Shown one piece after another: positions 1 to 7,735 of a DNA stretch of 64,000 nucleotides (positions are counted from its first letter, which is position 1; the number at the start of each line of letters is the position of its first letter). Under the pieces are notes generated by a model, which was not told where the DNA came from, did not search any database, and worked only from the letters and a program-made list of their open reading frames with translations. Location of the stretch: the NCBI GenBank assembly GCA_017999915.1, contig JAGNKX010000003.1:248001-312000 (forward strand). Direction: 5' to 3'. This DNA is from Spirochaetota bacterium (GTDB lineage: Bacteria > Spirochaetota > UBA4802 > UBA5550). The translations under genes were made by a program, and so were the position numbers.

Positions 1-112
1 TCCCTGGGGAAAGCGGTTGATCCGCTCCGCGAGGTTTTCGTATACTTGATTATTTCTTTTTATTTCCATAATTCTTACATTATTAACCGAAAGTCGGTCG
101 GCTTGTTTGCGA

Positions 113-154
113 GGGGGCCATAGCCCCGGGTTTAAACCCGGGGCTATGGCCCCC
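113..154. repeat. Perfect 42-bp palindrome
   Basis: Two 21-bp arms are exact reverse complements with no spacer. The outer ends are five G and five C, and the centre is tttaaa flanked by cccggg-type runs. It could extrude as a cruciform or be a dispersed repeat. It lies in a gene-free stretch (1-305) with no coding signal. It has no T-tract, so a terminator role is not supported. Confidence 0.85.
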
Positions 155-229
155 TTCGCGCTCCCCTCTCCGGGTCGCTCAGGCGCCGCGACCGGCTAGG
201 CTTTACTTAAGAAAAAACTTATCCTGCTC

Positions 230-286
230 GGCGTTCGTATGCGGCCTCCTGCGGACGAACGCCTCCCGCGGCATCCCTGCCGCGGG
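230..286. repeat. Two adjacent hairpins
   Basis: The first hairpin pairs 230-238 (ggcgttcgt) with 255-263. The second pairs 265-273 (cccgcggca) with 278-286 around a tccc loop. They lie just past the 3' end of the leftward acetyltransferase gene and might protect or end its transcript. Neither is followed by a clear T-run on that strand. Confidence 0.6.
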
Positions 287-305
287 TCTTAGCGGTGTAT
301 TATCC

Positions 306-779
306 TTAAAAAAAAATTTCCTGATAGTAATTATTTCCTTTAAATCCATTTTTCTCATACCATTCGTATGAATTTTCATTTGAAATCAGACTTGCTTTGC
401 TGACATTGTTTTCTTTAAAAAAATTTATTATTGCCTTAATTATTTGTGTTCCATATCCTTTTTTTCGGTATTCCTCCTTTGTGTTCATGTTGAATATATA
501 ACCTTCTAAACCAGGGTTGTCCAAGTTGACTGGTGGTTTATGTATTATTGCACCCATTCCAATCGATACTATTTCTAACGTTGATTGATTTTCATAAAAA
601 TAAATTATCATTGTATCTGATAGCAAATTACTTTCAAAGTAATTATAATTAATTTCAAACATTTTATTAAATTCATAGTCGGATTTAATTTTTCCAACTT
701 CTTTCCACAAGTTTAGCCGTAAATTAATAATTTTCGGCAAATCTTTAATTTCCGCTTTTTTAAAAAATAATTCATTCAT
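306..779 (-). CDS. GNAT-family N-acetyltransferase
   Basis: The 157-residue protein has the GNAT fold pattern. An N-terminal strand/helix region is followed by a core with the acetyl-CoA pyrophosphate-binding motif A, seen as RKKGYG near residue 107, and a C-terminal NSYEWYEKNGF segment typical of the family. Members transfer acetyl from acetyl-CoA to an amine; the substrate cannot be read here. The gene is visibly AT-rich, with Lys, Asn, Ile and Tyr codons dominating, unlike the GC-rich genes next to it. That suggests recent acquisition. No good ribosome-binding site precedes the ATG. It runs leftward and is separate from the lnt operon. Confidence 0.85.
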   Translation of the reverse strand: MNELFFKKAEIKDLPKIINLRLNLWKEVGKIKSDYEFNKMFEINYNYFESNLLSDTMIIYFYENQSTLEIVSIGMGAIIHKPPVNLDNPGLEGYIFNMNTKEEYRKKGYGTQIIKAIINFFKENNVSKASLISNENSYEWYEKNGFKGNNYYQEIFF

Positions 780-869
780 TTTGTTAAATGATTCCGGGCT
801 TGACTTGCGTCCAGTTAATATATGAGATCAGCATTATTGATTGTTGTTTTTTAATACATAATGTCAATG

Positions 870-2705
870 CTATTCTCTGCGTGCCGCCATTTTACAGATT
901 AACAGGAAAATCATCACCCCGACCGGAACAACCATCCACCAGTCCCCGAACCTGGTGTAGACCGTTAACATTTCACGGTTGATCGGCACGTCCAATACCT
1001 GGAATCCCTTCGTCTCCGGCGCGGTCATGACCGGGCCTGCGAGGGGAGTAACGTACGCGCCGGTCATGTCGATGAAGCCGGCCGCGCCGTTGTTCACTGA
1101 CCGCACCAGGGCCCTCCGGGTCTCGATGGCGCGGATCCGGGCCAGGGCGAAGTGCTGGTAAGTTTCGATGGTGTTCCCGTACCACCCGTCCTGGGTTATA
1201 TTGACGATGAAATCGGGATTTCGCTTGTCGGGGTTATTGAAGAAGGAGCGTACATGGTCCGGCAGGATCGATTCAAAGCAGATGAGGGGGAGAAAATATC
1301 CGTCCGGCGAAAAGGCGCGGCCTTCGGGGAATTTCTTCTCGAAATCGCGGGGGCTTGTGCCCCGTACTGATTCGTACCCGAGGATGTCCGCTGTTTGAAA
1401 GGGCTTATCCCTGTTCACGACGCTGTAGGCGATCAGGTTCGATACGGCCCCGCTGCTGAACCTCGACGCGCCGATGATCTCCTGCGCCGCTTTCTTAAGG
1501 CCCAGGTGCCGAAGCAGGCCCTCGCCCGGCATGTATTCGCCGAAGGCGAGAAGCCTTCTCTTCTGGTACGTGTCGCGGCGCTTCCCGTCCCTGGAATACA
1601 GTACCGAGGAATTGAACATGGCCATTTCCTTTCCGCCGCGCCCGTCCGGCACAAACCGGAAGGCGGCCTCGTTAAGGAAGATGTCCGCGTTCCAGTTGTA
1701 GGCGAGGAGCTGTGCCATGAGCTCCGCGTCGGGCGAATATTCTTTCATGCGCCTGCTCGCCTCCGTGTCCTCGGCGCACATGAAGGGAACGGCCGATTCC
1801 GGGAGCACGATCAGGTCCAGGCGCCCCCCGGAGGCCCGGGCAGCTTCAGCGACAAGGCCGGGAATGGTGTCGAACATGAGCTTGTTCAGGATTGCGGCGT
1901 TGACCAGTTTCTCGTCCTCGGGGGGGGCGTTGGGATTGATAATGGCGACCCGCACCGACGGCAGGGTCTTCTGTATCTCCGTCATGCGGTGTATCTGTAT
2001 GGCTCCGTAGGAAAGGCAGAGAACCAGGAGGAGGGGCATGGGCCAGAGGCGCTTGACGGCAAAGGGCCGTATTAGCGTCTTCAATGATGCGGGCGCGGAC
2101 TTTGTCCGGATCCCCTCCGAAAGGGCAAGGGCTGCCATGCGCGCCAGGCGGTACATGACATAGCTTATTCCGAAGAGTATCGGCGTGAGCCCGTATATTC
2201 CCACCAGGTCCGTCATCTGCGCCATCCACCGGTTCCCTGCGACGAAGTTGCCCCATGTGTAGGGGAAGAGACGGGGGACGCAGTAATCGGAGATCAGGGC
2301 CAGGAGCGCCGCCGTAAACCAGCGGGGACGCAGGTATGGCCTGAAACGCCTTCTGAGGGAAATTCCGAAGAGGAGGACAAAGGCCGGTATCTGCAGGTTG
2401 AAGAAAAATGCGAAGGGCACGAAGGCCGCCATGGAGGGCCCAAGGCCGAGCCCGGCGAAATTTCGGAAGAGATCTATGACCCAGTAAAAGGTGAACACGC
2501 AAAAGAAGAGGGAGCATGAGGCGCCGGCCAGGATAAGCCGGAAAGCCGATGACCGGTAGCGTCCGGCCAGGTAGAAAAAGGGCCACGGCATGAGCCACGC
2601 CGTGAGGGGAGCGTTGAAAGGCTCGAGGGACAGGGCAGTGAGAAGGCCCTGGATCAGGCCGAGCAAGGGAATGATCGCCAGGTCGTGCTCAATAAATCTC
2701 TTCAT
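870..2705 (-). CDS. lnt: Apolipoprotein N-acyltransferase
   Basis: Lnt adds the third acyl chain to the N-terminal diacylglyceryl-cysteine of lipoproteins in the inner membrane. The first 240 residues carry several hydrophobic helices. The rest is a carbon-nitrogen hydrolase domain with the expected triad: Glu303 in LPESAVPF, Lys382 in YQKRRLLAFGEYMP and Cys476 in LICFESI. The downstream NITQDGWYGNT block and the final hydrophobic helix also fit. At 611 residues it is longer than the E. coli enzyme (about 512), mostly through insertions in the hydrolase domain. Its start overlaps the end of arfB by 17 bases, so the two are probably translationally coupled. Several lipobox proteins in this window are likely substrates. 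Confidence 0.95.
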   Translation of the reverse strand: MKRFIEHDLAIIPLLGLIQGLLTALSLEPFNAPLTAWLMPWPFFYLAGRYRSSAFRLILAGASCSLFFCVFTFYWVIDLFRNFAGLGLGPSMAAFVPFAFFFNLQIPAFVLLFGISLRRRFRPYLRPRWFTAALLALISDYCVPRLFPYTWGNFVAGNRWMAQMTDLVGIYGLTPILFGISYVMYRLARMAALALSEGIRTKSAPASLKTLIRPFAVKRLWPMPLLLVLCLSYGAIQIHRMTEIQKTLPSVRVAIINPNAPPEDEKLVNAAILNKLMFDTIPGLVAEAARASGGRLDLIVLPESAVPFMCAEDTEASRRMKEYSPDAELMAQLLAYNWNADIFLNEAAFRFVPDGRGGKEMAMFNSSVLYSRDGKRRDTYQKRRLLAFGEYMPGEGLLRHLGLKKAAQEIIGASRFSSGAVSNLIAYSVVNRDKPFQTADILGYESVRGTSPRDFEKKFPEGRAFSPDGYFLPLICFESILPDHVRSFFNNPDKRNPDFIVNITQDGWYGNTIETYQHFALARIRAIETRRALVRSVNNGAAGFIDMTGAYVTPLAGPVMTAPETKGFQVLDVPINREMLTVYTRFGDWWMVVPVGVMIFLLICKMAARRE

Positions 2706-3108
2706 GGCTGCGGCTCTTCTTTTTCCTGCCCTGGATCTTTTTATCGTCGAGCCTCTTTTCCTTCTGGGCCCGGCTTACCCCGGTGGGAACGCGTTTTTTC
2801 GGCACAACCAGGGCCTTCCGTATAAGGGCCGCGAATTTTTCCAGAACCCGCTTCCTGTTCGCGGCCTGTGAGCGCTGCGATTCCTCATGAATCACGATGG
2901 AGCCGTCCCGTGTCATGGCGTTTTTCAATTTTTCCCTTATGCGGCTTTTCTGCTCCGCCGTGAGGCGGCCCGATCCATCCACGCTGAACCTGAGGGTCAC
3001 CTTGGTCGAAACCTTGTTCACGTTCTGGCCCCCGGGCCCGGAAGAGCGCGATGCGGTGATGGTTATCTCATCGTCGGGGATCGATAGGCGGCTGCTTATT
3101 CGTACCAT
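2689..3108 (-). CDS. arfB: Peptidyl-tRNA hydrolase ArfB (ribosome rescue)
   Basis: The protein (139 residues) is a short release-factor-like hydrolase that frees stalled ribosomes by cleaving peptidyl-tRNA. The catalytic GGQ sits in SGPGGQNVNK near residue 28. The C-terminal third is a Lys/Arg-rich tail that in ArfB threads into the empty mRNA channel. The length matches ArfB/YaeJ, and the codon-recognition domains of RF1/RF2 are absent. The gene overlaps lnt downstream by 17 bases. No clear Shine-Dalgarno sequence precedes the ATG. Confidence 0.93.
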   Translation of the reverse strand: MVRISSRLSIPDDEITITASRSSGPGGQNVNKVSTKVTLRFSVDGSGRLTAEQKSRIREKLKNAMTRDGSIVIHEESQRSQAANRKRVLEKFAALIRKALVVPKKRVPTGVSRAQKEKRLDDKKIQGRKKKSRSHEEIY

Positions 3109-3202
3109 GATGTAAACAAGTATATCCGCATTGAAAGGATGTCAAGCATGTTGCGATGGAACTGTTGGCCGGCGCCGGCTGATCGAATTTTTGCTCGGCG
3201 TG

Positions 3203-4345
3203 TCAGGCGTTCGGTTCGGCGGGCCCGGGATCGGGGTCTTTTTTCGCCAGCAGCTCTGACCTGGTCAGCTCGAACCCGATCTTGATGAAATCCGGGTAGA
3301 AAACCACCTTGAGCGGATCGTGATCCAGGGCGTAATTTCTTAAAATGCTCAGGATCAGGTTCAGTCCGAAACCGGCGCCCTCTGCGTAATCGGGCTCTTC
3401 GCCGAAGGAATCCTTGTTCTGGTAATCGCTCTTTTTGAGCTTTTTCAGGAGGGCCTGCTTCTCGATCAGCGATATGTTCTGGCTGTTGGTGACCCATATG
3501 GCGATGGAGTCCAGCGATGACTGGAACGTGATGTTGATGAAGCGGTCTTCCTGGCGGGCCAGCTCGATGAGGCGCCTGTTCCCGTGTTCCTCGATTTCCC
3601 CCTGGAACATGCGCAGGAAGTGGAAATAGTCCCTGTCCTGAGAGACGTTCTGCGGGCGGGCGATGTACTTCTCGAAGAGTATCTTGTAGTTGGCCTTGCT
3701 GGCGTTGATGGCCAGCTCCTTGAGGCAGGCGTAGAGCTCGTGCGTGTAGTTTTGTAAATTCTGTCTCGTCAGGAGCATGCCGAGGATCTTCCTGATGAGC
3801 TCCCCGATCTTAGGCTCGAGGTCGTAGAGGCGGATCGTGATGCGCCACTCGAGCTCCTTGACGCTCAGCTTCGAGCTCGCAGCCTGGATATCCTTGATGA
3901 TGCCGGGAATATCCACGTCGTGGCGAAGGTCCAGGATGCGTATCTTTTTCAGAAAATTGATCTCGCGTTCATAGAAGGGATCCAGGAGGAAGCGGTTGAC
4001 CTCCGGATCGTAAATCCATTTGTTCTTAAGGAGAAGGTTGATGAACTCCTGTTTTCCCCAAACTTTGAGGCGGTTGTTATAAAAACGATTTCCATCGTTT
4101 TCGAGCATGATGGTGAACAGGCGGACTATATTTTCTTCCGATTTGAAGTAGTTTATCAGGACTTCAGCCGCGGTCCTCCGGGGCAGTGGCGCGTTTTCGG
4201 GAAACCCGGACACCTGGTAGACATTGAATCTCTGGTCCAGGCGTTCTCCGAGGTAATTGGTCTGGCCGGTATCGAGGGAATTCGTCAATACCTTGAGAAA
4301 CAAGTGGTTGATTTCGATATTCATAACGGTCTCTATCGCGCGCAT
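3203..4345 (-). CDS. GHKL ATPase-domain protein without a histidine-kinase dimerisation domain
   Basis: This 380-residue protein ends in a GHKL (histidine-kinase-like) ATPase fold. An N-box-like segment has Glu then NASKAN near residues 212-222. A G-box segment EGAGFGLNL lies near residue 325, with a final beta-strand before a charged tail. No HisKA, sensor or membrane segment is visible. The first 170 residues are predicted helical and not recognised. The same NAxKAN and EGAGxG signatures occur in the GHKL-HDOD protein at 6200-7675, so the two are related. It may act as an anti-sigma-type or regulatory ATPase. An internal ATG at codon 8 is an alternative start, since neither start has a strong ribosome-binding site. 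Confidence 0.7.
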   Translation of the reverse strand: MRAIETVMNIEINHLFLKVLTNSLDTGQTNYLGERLDQRFNVYQVSGFPENAPLPRRTAAEVLINYFKSEENIVRLFTIMLENDGNRFYNNRLKVWGKQEFINLLLKNKWIYDPEVNRFLLDPFYEREINFLKKIRILDLRHDVDIPGIIKDIQAASSKLSVKELEWRITIRLYDLEPKIGELIRKILGMLLTRQNLQNYTHELYACLKELAINASKANYKILFEKYIARPQNVSQDRDYFHFLRMFQGEIEEHGNRRLIELARQEDRFINITFQSSLDSIAIWVTNSQNISLIEKQALLKKLKKSDYQNKDSFGEEPDYAEGAGFGLNLILSILRNYALDHDPLKVVFYPDFIKIGFELTRSELLAKKDPDPGPAEPNA

Positions 4346-4547
4346 CCATGATACGCGCTCTATATTTATTTTGTTTTGATAACCGAGAAATCCGGCGTCG
4401 TTATTATGAGATTAAAATAGCGTCACCCTGTATAATATTAATAATACCGCTCAATACGTTCAACAACATTTTTAATTGCCCTGCAAAATAGTCGTGATCG
4501 GCTCTTTTTAATGCAGCGTTATAATCGGATTTATGTTCCCCCGTAGC

Positions 4548-5504
4548 TTATATTTTTTTCCGGAGCTCCTCAGGCTCCCGGATGGTTATTTTGTGCTTTT
4601 TTAGAAATTCTTTGAAGCCATAGACCCTGGTGCCGAGGAAGTTCATTTCAACCGCCCCAACCGGGCAGTTGTTGACGCAGCCGATACAGGCGATGCAGGC
4701 CTTTGTGTTCACGGTATGGCCTGATATATCGATCGCCCCCACCGGACACTTTTCGACGCATATCCCGCATTTGGTGCATGTGTCCTTGTCGATGGTATGC
4801 CTGGTTATCATGGCCTTGGTGAATTTCACCTGGAAGGATCCCCTGAGGAATTCGCCGGCGTAGAATTCCTTCGTGATGGATGGGGCGGCTCCGCTCCGGA
4901 CTGTCGCCAGTACCTGTTTTGCGAATTCACGAACCTTGTCGTATATCTCCTCGTTGGGGCGGTCCCTGTACTTGAGTATTCTTTTTTCGTTCCCCATGGA
5001 CCAGGTGGGCGCGAAGGTGGACATATTCCCGAACGTCGCGATCCCGGCCGGTATGCCGCCTTTTCCCGCCAGCAGCTCCAGGAGGTACCATGCCGTGTTG
5101 TACTGGTTGTCGCCCGGTCCCCCGAAGGTTGAATAGGCCGCCACCGGGGTTCCCTCAATCGATGGGACCGACGCTAGCCATTCCCTCACATTTCCCGGGA
5201 CGTCGAGATAATATACGGGCGTCCCCATGATGATGAGATCAAAACGTCCCATCGTGGATTCGTCGCATTCGCGTATGTCAAGGGCAGTGACGGTCAACCC
5301 GAGCTTTTCCAGGGTCCTGGCGATGAGCCTGCCGTTCCGCTCGGTATGGCCGGCCTGGCTATACCATAGGACGAGGGCGGTTTTCGGCTTCGTGGTTTTC
5401 ATGGAGTTCCCCGGGGTCTTGATCGATTCTTTGGCGCATCCTGGCACGGCGATCAATGCCGCGGCGCCGGCGCTTTTCAGTAAGAAAGACCTTCTTGTAT
5501 CCAT
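4548..5504 (-). CDS. Exported flavodoxin / two-[4Fe-4S] ferredoxin protein (EFR1-like)
   Basis: The start at 5504 is chosen because AGGAG precedes it at good spacing and the protein (318 residues) then opens with a Tat-type RRSFLLK motif. A hydrophobic stretch follows, ending in VPGC, a possible lipobox. Next comes a flavodoxin fold whose phosphate loop is YSQAGHTE, binding FMN. Two C-terminal ferredoxin motifs follow: CTKCGICVEKCP and CIACIGCVNNCP, binding two [4Fe-4S] clusters. The combination matches the EFR1 flavo-ferredoxin family, usually cytoplasmic, so a Tat/lipoprotein signal is unusual. It probably shuttles electrons at the outer face of the inner membrane. The electron partner is not visible nearby. 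Confidence 0.85.
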   Translation of the reverse strand: MDTRRSFLLKSAGAAALIAVPGCAKESIKTPGNSMKTTKPKTALVLWYSQAGHTERNGRLIARTLEKLGLTVTALDIRECDESTMGRFDLIIMGTPVYYLDVPGNVREWLASVPSIEGTPVAAYSTFGGPGDNQYNTAWYLLELLAGKGGIPAGIATFGNMSTFAPTWSMGNEKRILKYRDRPNEEIYDKVREFAKQVLATVRSGAAPSITKEFYAGEFLRGSFQVKFTKAMITRHTIDKDTCTKCGICVEKCPVGAIDISGHTVNTKACIACIGCVNNCPVGAVEMNFLGTRVYGFKEFLKKHKITIREPEELRKKI

Positions 5505-5675
5505 GGTTTCGGCTCCTGTATGGGTATGCGTGATATTATCCAATCAGCGATTCCCCTGTCAATTGTTTATCGCAGGGAAGGAAAATCCCCATGCCTGTTC
5601 AATTGAATGAATGTCGGAGTTTTCTCAATGTGGATTGTGGGCCCATAATTACTTGAATAATAATTCTTATAATTC

Positions 5676-5705
5676 TTGACATGATCAAGGATTTTCATTT
5701 ACTAT
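5676..5705 (+). promoter_or_regulatory. Candidate sigma-70 promoter for the cNMP-binding protein operon
   Basis: TTGACA at 5676-5681 is followed after 18 bases by TACTAT at 5700-5705. This predicts a start near 5712 and a short leader of about 37 bases to the ATG at 5749. Called by eye. Confidence 0.45.
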
Positions 5706-5748
5706 TCTGGCAGGATGGCTGTATAGAATAATAATTACAGGAAGACCC

Positions 5749-6150
5749 ATGAACATATATGATTTCGTACATAATGTTCACACCCAGCAATTCAAGTCGG
5801 GCGATGTGATCTTTTCGCAGGGCGAGCAGTGCAATGGCAGTATGTATTTCATATTCACCGGGGAGGTCGCCATCATAAAAGGCCTCGACAAGGCCCAGCG
5901 CGAAGTTCGCCGGATGCGAAGCGGGGAGTTTTTCGGAGAAATGGCCCTCATCGGCTCAGAGCCCCGGGCGGCCACGGTGAAGGTCACGTCCCATGAAGCC
6001 AAGCTGGGCATAATCGACGAGCCCATATTCTATAAGCTTGCCAAGAACAGCCCGGAATTTCTTTTTGCCCTTCTCAAGGCCGCTATCACGCGGATGGTCG
6101 AACTGGATAACGCGCTTGATGAAGCCCGGAGGAACGAGCCGCAGGCATGA
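5749..6150 (+). CDS. Cyclic-nucleotide-binding domain protein
   Basis: This is a 133-residue single-domain protein of the cyclic-nucleotide-binding (CAP effector) fold. The beta-roll starts near residue 12 (FKSGDVIFSQGE). The phosphate-binding cassette is GEFFGEMALIGSEPRAATV near residues 64-82, with the Glu and Arg that contact the cyclic phosphate. A C-terminal helix follows. There is no DNA-binding helix-turn-helix, so it is not a full CRP/FNR regulator. AGGAAG precedes the ATG. The next gene encodes a GHKL-HDOD protein 49 bases downstream, so the two probably form a cNMP-responsive pair, with the class III cyclases in this window as possible cNMP sources. Confidence 0.88.
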   Translation: MNIYDFVHNVHTQQFKSGDVIFSQGEQCNGSMYFIFTGEVAIIKGLDKAQREVRRMRSGEFFGEMALIGSEPRAATVKVTSHEAKLGIIDEPIFYKLAKNSPEFLFALLKAAITRMVELDNALDEARRNEPQA

Positions 6151-6199
6151 GACGGTTTGCGATCGCGTCATATCGTACATTTCACAGATAAGAGGTCAT

Positions 6200-7675
6200 A
6201 TGGGCGGTATCGATAAAAAAGCAATTAACGATCTCATCAGGAAGCGGCAGCCTTTTTCCCTTTCCTTCAAGTTCGCCGATCTGAATACGATCATGACCAT
6301 CGACGGTATCTACGCGAAGATTCTAACGGCCCATGACCAGCTTTATCTTCTCAACTCGGTCATCTCCATCATGAGGGAGGTGACGGCCAACGCCCAGAAG
6401 GCCAACGCCAAGAGGGTATATTTCATCGGCACCGGCCTCAATATCAAGGATCCCGGCGATTACAATAAAGGAATGGAATCATTTAAAAGCCAGATCATGC
6501 AGAAACCCGATGAAATGAGCGCCCTTCTCAATAAGAGCGACTTTACGGTCACTTTCAATTTCGGCATTTCCGACAGAGGCATCAGGATAAGCGTCAAAAA
6601 CAACGCCGCGTTATTGCCCCGGGAGCTTGAGCGGATCAATCTCCGGCTTGAGGCGGCGCGCAAGTATCAAAACCTGATGGAGGCTTTTAACGATATCGAG
6701 GACCCGACCGAGGGGGCCGGGCTTGGAATAGCCCTTGTCGTGGTTACGTTGAAAAATATAGGGATCGACCCGGCTCTCTTTAAAATAGAGAGCGTGGCGC
6801 AGTCGACCGCCGTAACCCTGGAAATTCCGAGAGAGATCAAGCCGGGGGGCACCGTATCGGTCGTCAAGGATCGGATCCTCAAGGACATCACCGACCTGCC
6901 GCCGTTCCCGGCCAACATAGTCAGGATCATGGGGCTGTGCGACGACCAGGATTCCTCCCTTGACGTCATCGCGGAGGGCATCCTGTCGGATCCCGCCCTC
7001 ACCACGAGCATTCTGAAATTGTCCAATTCCGCGGCCTTTGTCACGGCGAAGCGCAATGAAACCGTGAACGAAGCCGTCAAGATCCTGGGAATAAAGAACA
7101 TCCGGTCCCTGATAATGGCGAGCGGCGCCCGCCGCATACTGGAAGAGCGCTACTCGATGTACGAGGAGATATGGGACCACTGCACAAAGGTCGCCTGTTA
7201 CGCCAGGCTCATCGCCCAAAAATTCCACGGCCAGGGCGCCGTTGAGCACGCTTCCCTGGCGGGTCTCCTCCACGATCTCGGCAAGATCATCCTGTTATCC
7301 ACGGACCCGGCGACGGCCAAGAGGATCGCCGAAGAAACAAAAAACAGGGAGCTGATCACGGAAACATTCATGGAGGAAATAGCCATCGGCATCAGCCATT
7401 CCACCATCGGCGGACTGGTGGCTGAAAAGTGGAATTTCCCCGGCTACCTGGCCGAGGCGATACAATGCCACCACGACCCTCTGAAAGCCTCCCCGGCTAA
7501 CGAGGCGGTCGTAAATTCCGTATACCTGGCGAACATGTTCTGCGGCATTGAGACGAGAAAATACGCCTTCCATTATATATACGGAAGCGTTCTGGAAAAA
7601 TACCAGCTTTCCGATGAAAAAGCCTTCAAAGAATACCATGAATTTTTAAAGAAATCCTACAGCTCCTATCAATAA
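6200..7675 (+). CDS. GHKL ATPase-HDOD signalling protein
   Basis: The start at 6200 has AGAGG four bases upstream. Longer upstream starts overlap the preceding gene and lack such a site. The 491-residue product has two parts. Residues 1-215 are a GHKL-type ATPase region with NAQKANAK and EGAGLGIAL boxes and no HisKA. Residues about 225-425 form an HDOD domain beginning ITDLPPFPANIVRIM and containing GLLHDLGKI. HDOD domains are degenerate HD hydrolase folds used in signal transduction. The likely partner is the cNMP-binding protein just upstream. It is paralogous in its N-terminal half to the protein at 3203-4345. Confidence 0.82.
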   Translation: MGGIDKKAINDLIRKRQPFSLSFKFADLNTIMTIDGIYAKILTAHDQLYLLNSVISIMREVTANAQKANAKRVYFIGTGLNIKDPGDYNKGMESFKSQIMQKPDEMSALLNKSDFTVTFNFGISDRGIRISVKNNAALLPRELERINLRLEAARKYQNLMEAFNDIEDPTEGAGLGIALVVVTLKNIGIDPALFKIESVAQSTAVTLEIPREIKPGGTVSVVKDRILKDITDLPPFPANIVRIMGLCDDQDSSLDVIAEGILSDPALTTSILKLSNSAAFVTAKRNETVNEAVKILGIKNIRSLIMASGARRILEERYSMYEEIWDHCTKVACYARLIAQKFHGQGAVEHASLAGLLHDLGKIILLSTDPATAKRIAEETKNRELITETFMEEIAIGISHSTIGGLVAEKWNFPGYLAEAIQCHHDPLKASPANEAVVNSVYLANMFCGIETRKYAFHYIYGSVLEKYQLSDEKAFKEYHEFLKKSYSSYQ

Positions 7676-7735
7676 TACGGGTGAAGCCCCCGGGATATGC
7701 GCTGAGGCAAATTATGACGTGAGAGAGAAACGCCC

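Noticed and set aside
788-982. Small rightward frame overlapping the end of lnt
   Set aside because: No signal, no ribosome-binding site, mostly antisense to lnt.
6038-6199. N-terminal extension of the GHKL-HDOD gene upstream of 6200
   Set aside because: It overlaps the cNMP-binding gene by over 100 bases, has no ribosome-binding site, and the extra residues look like out-of-frame translation.
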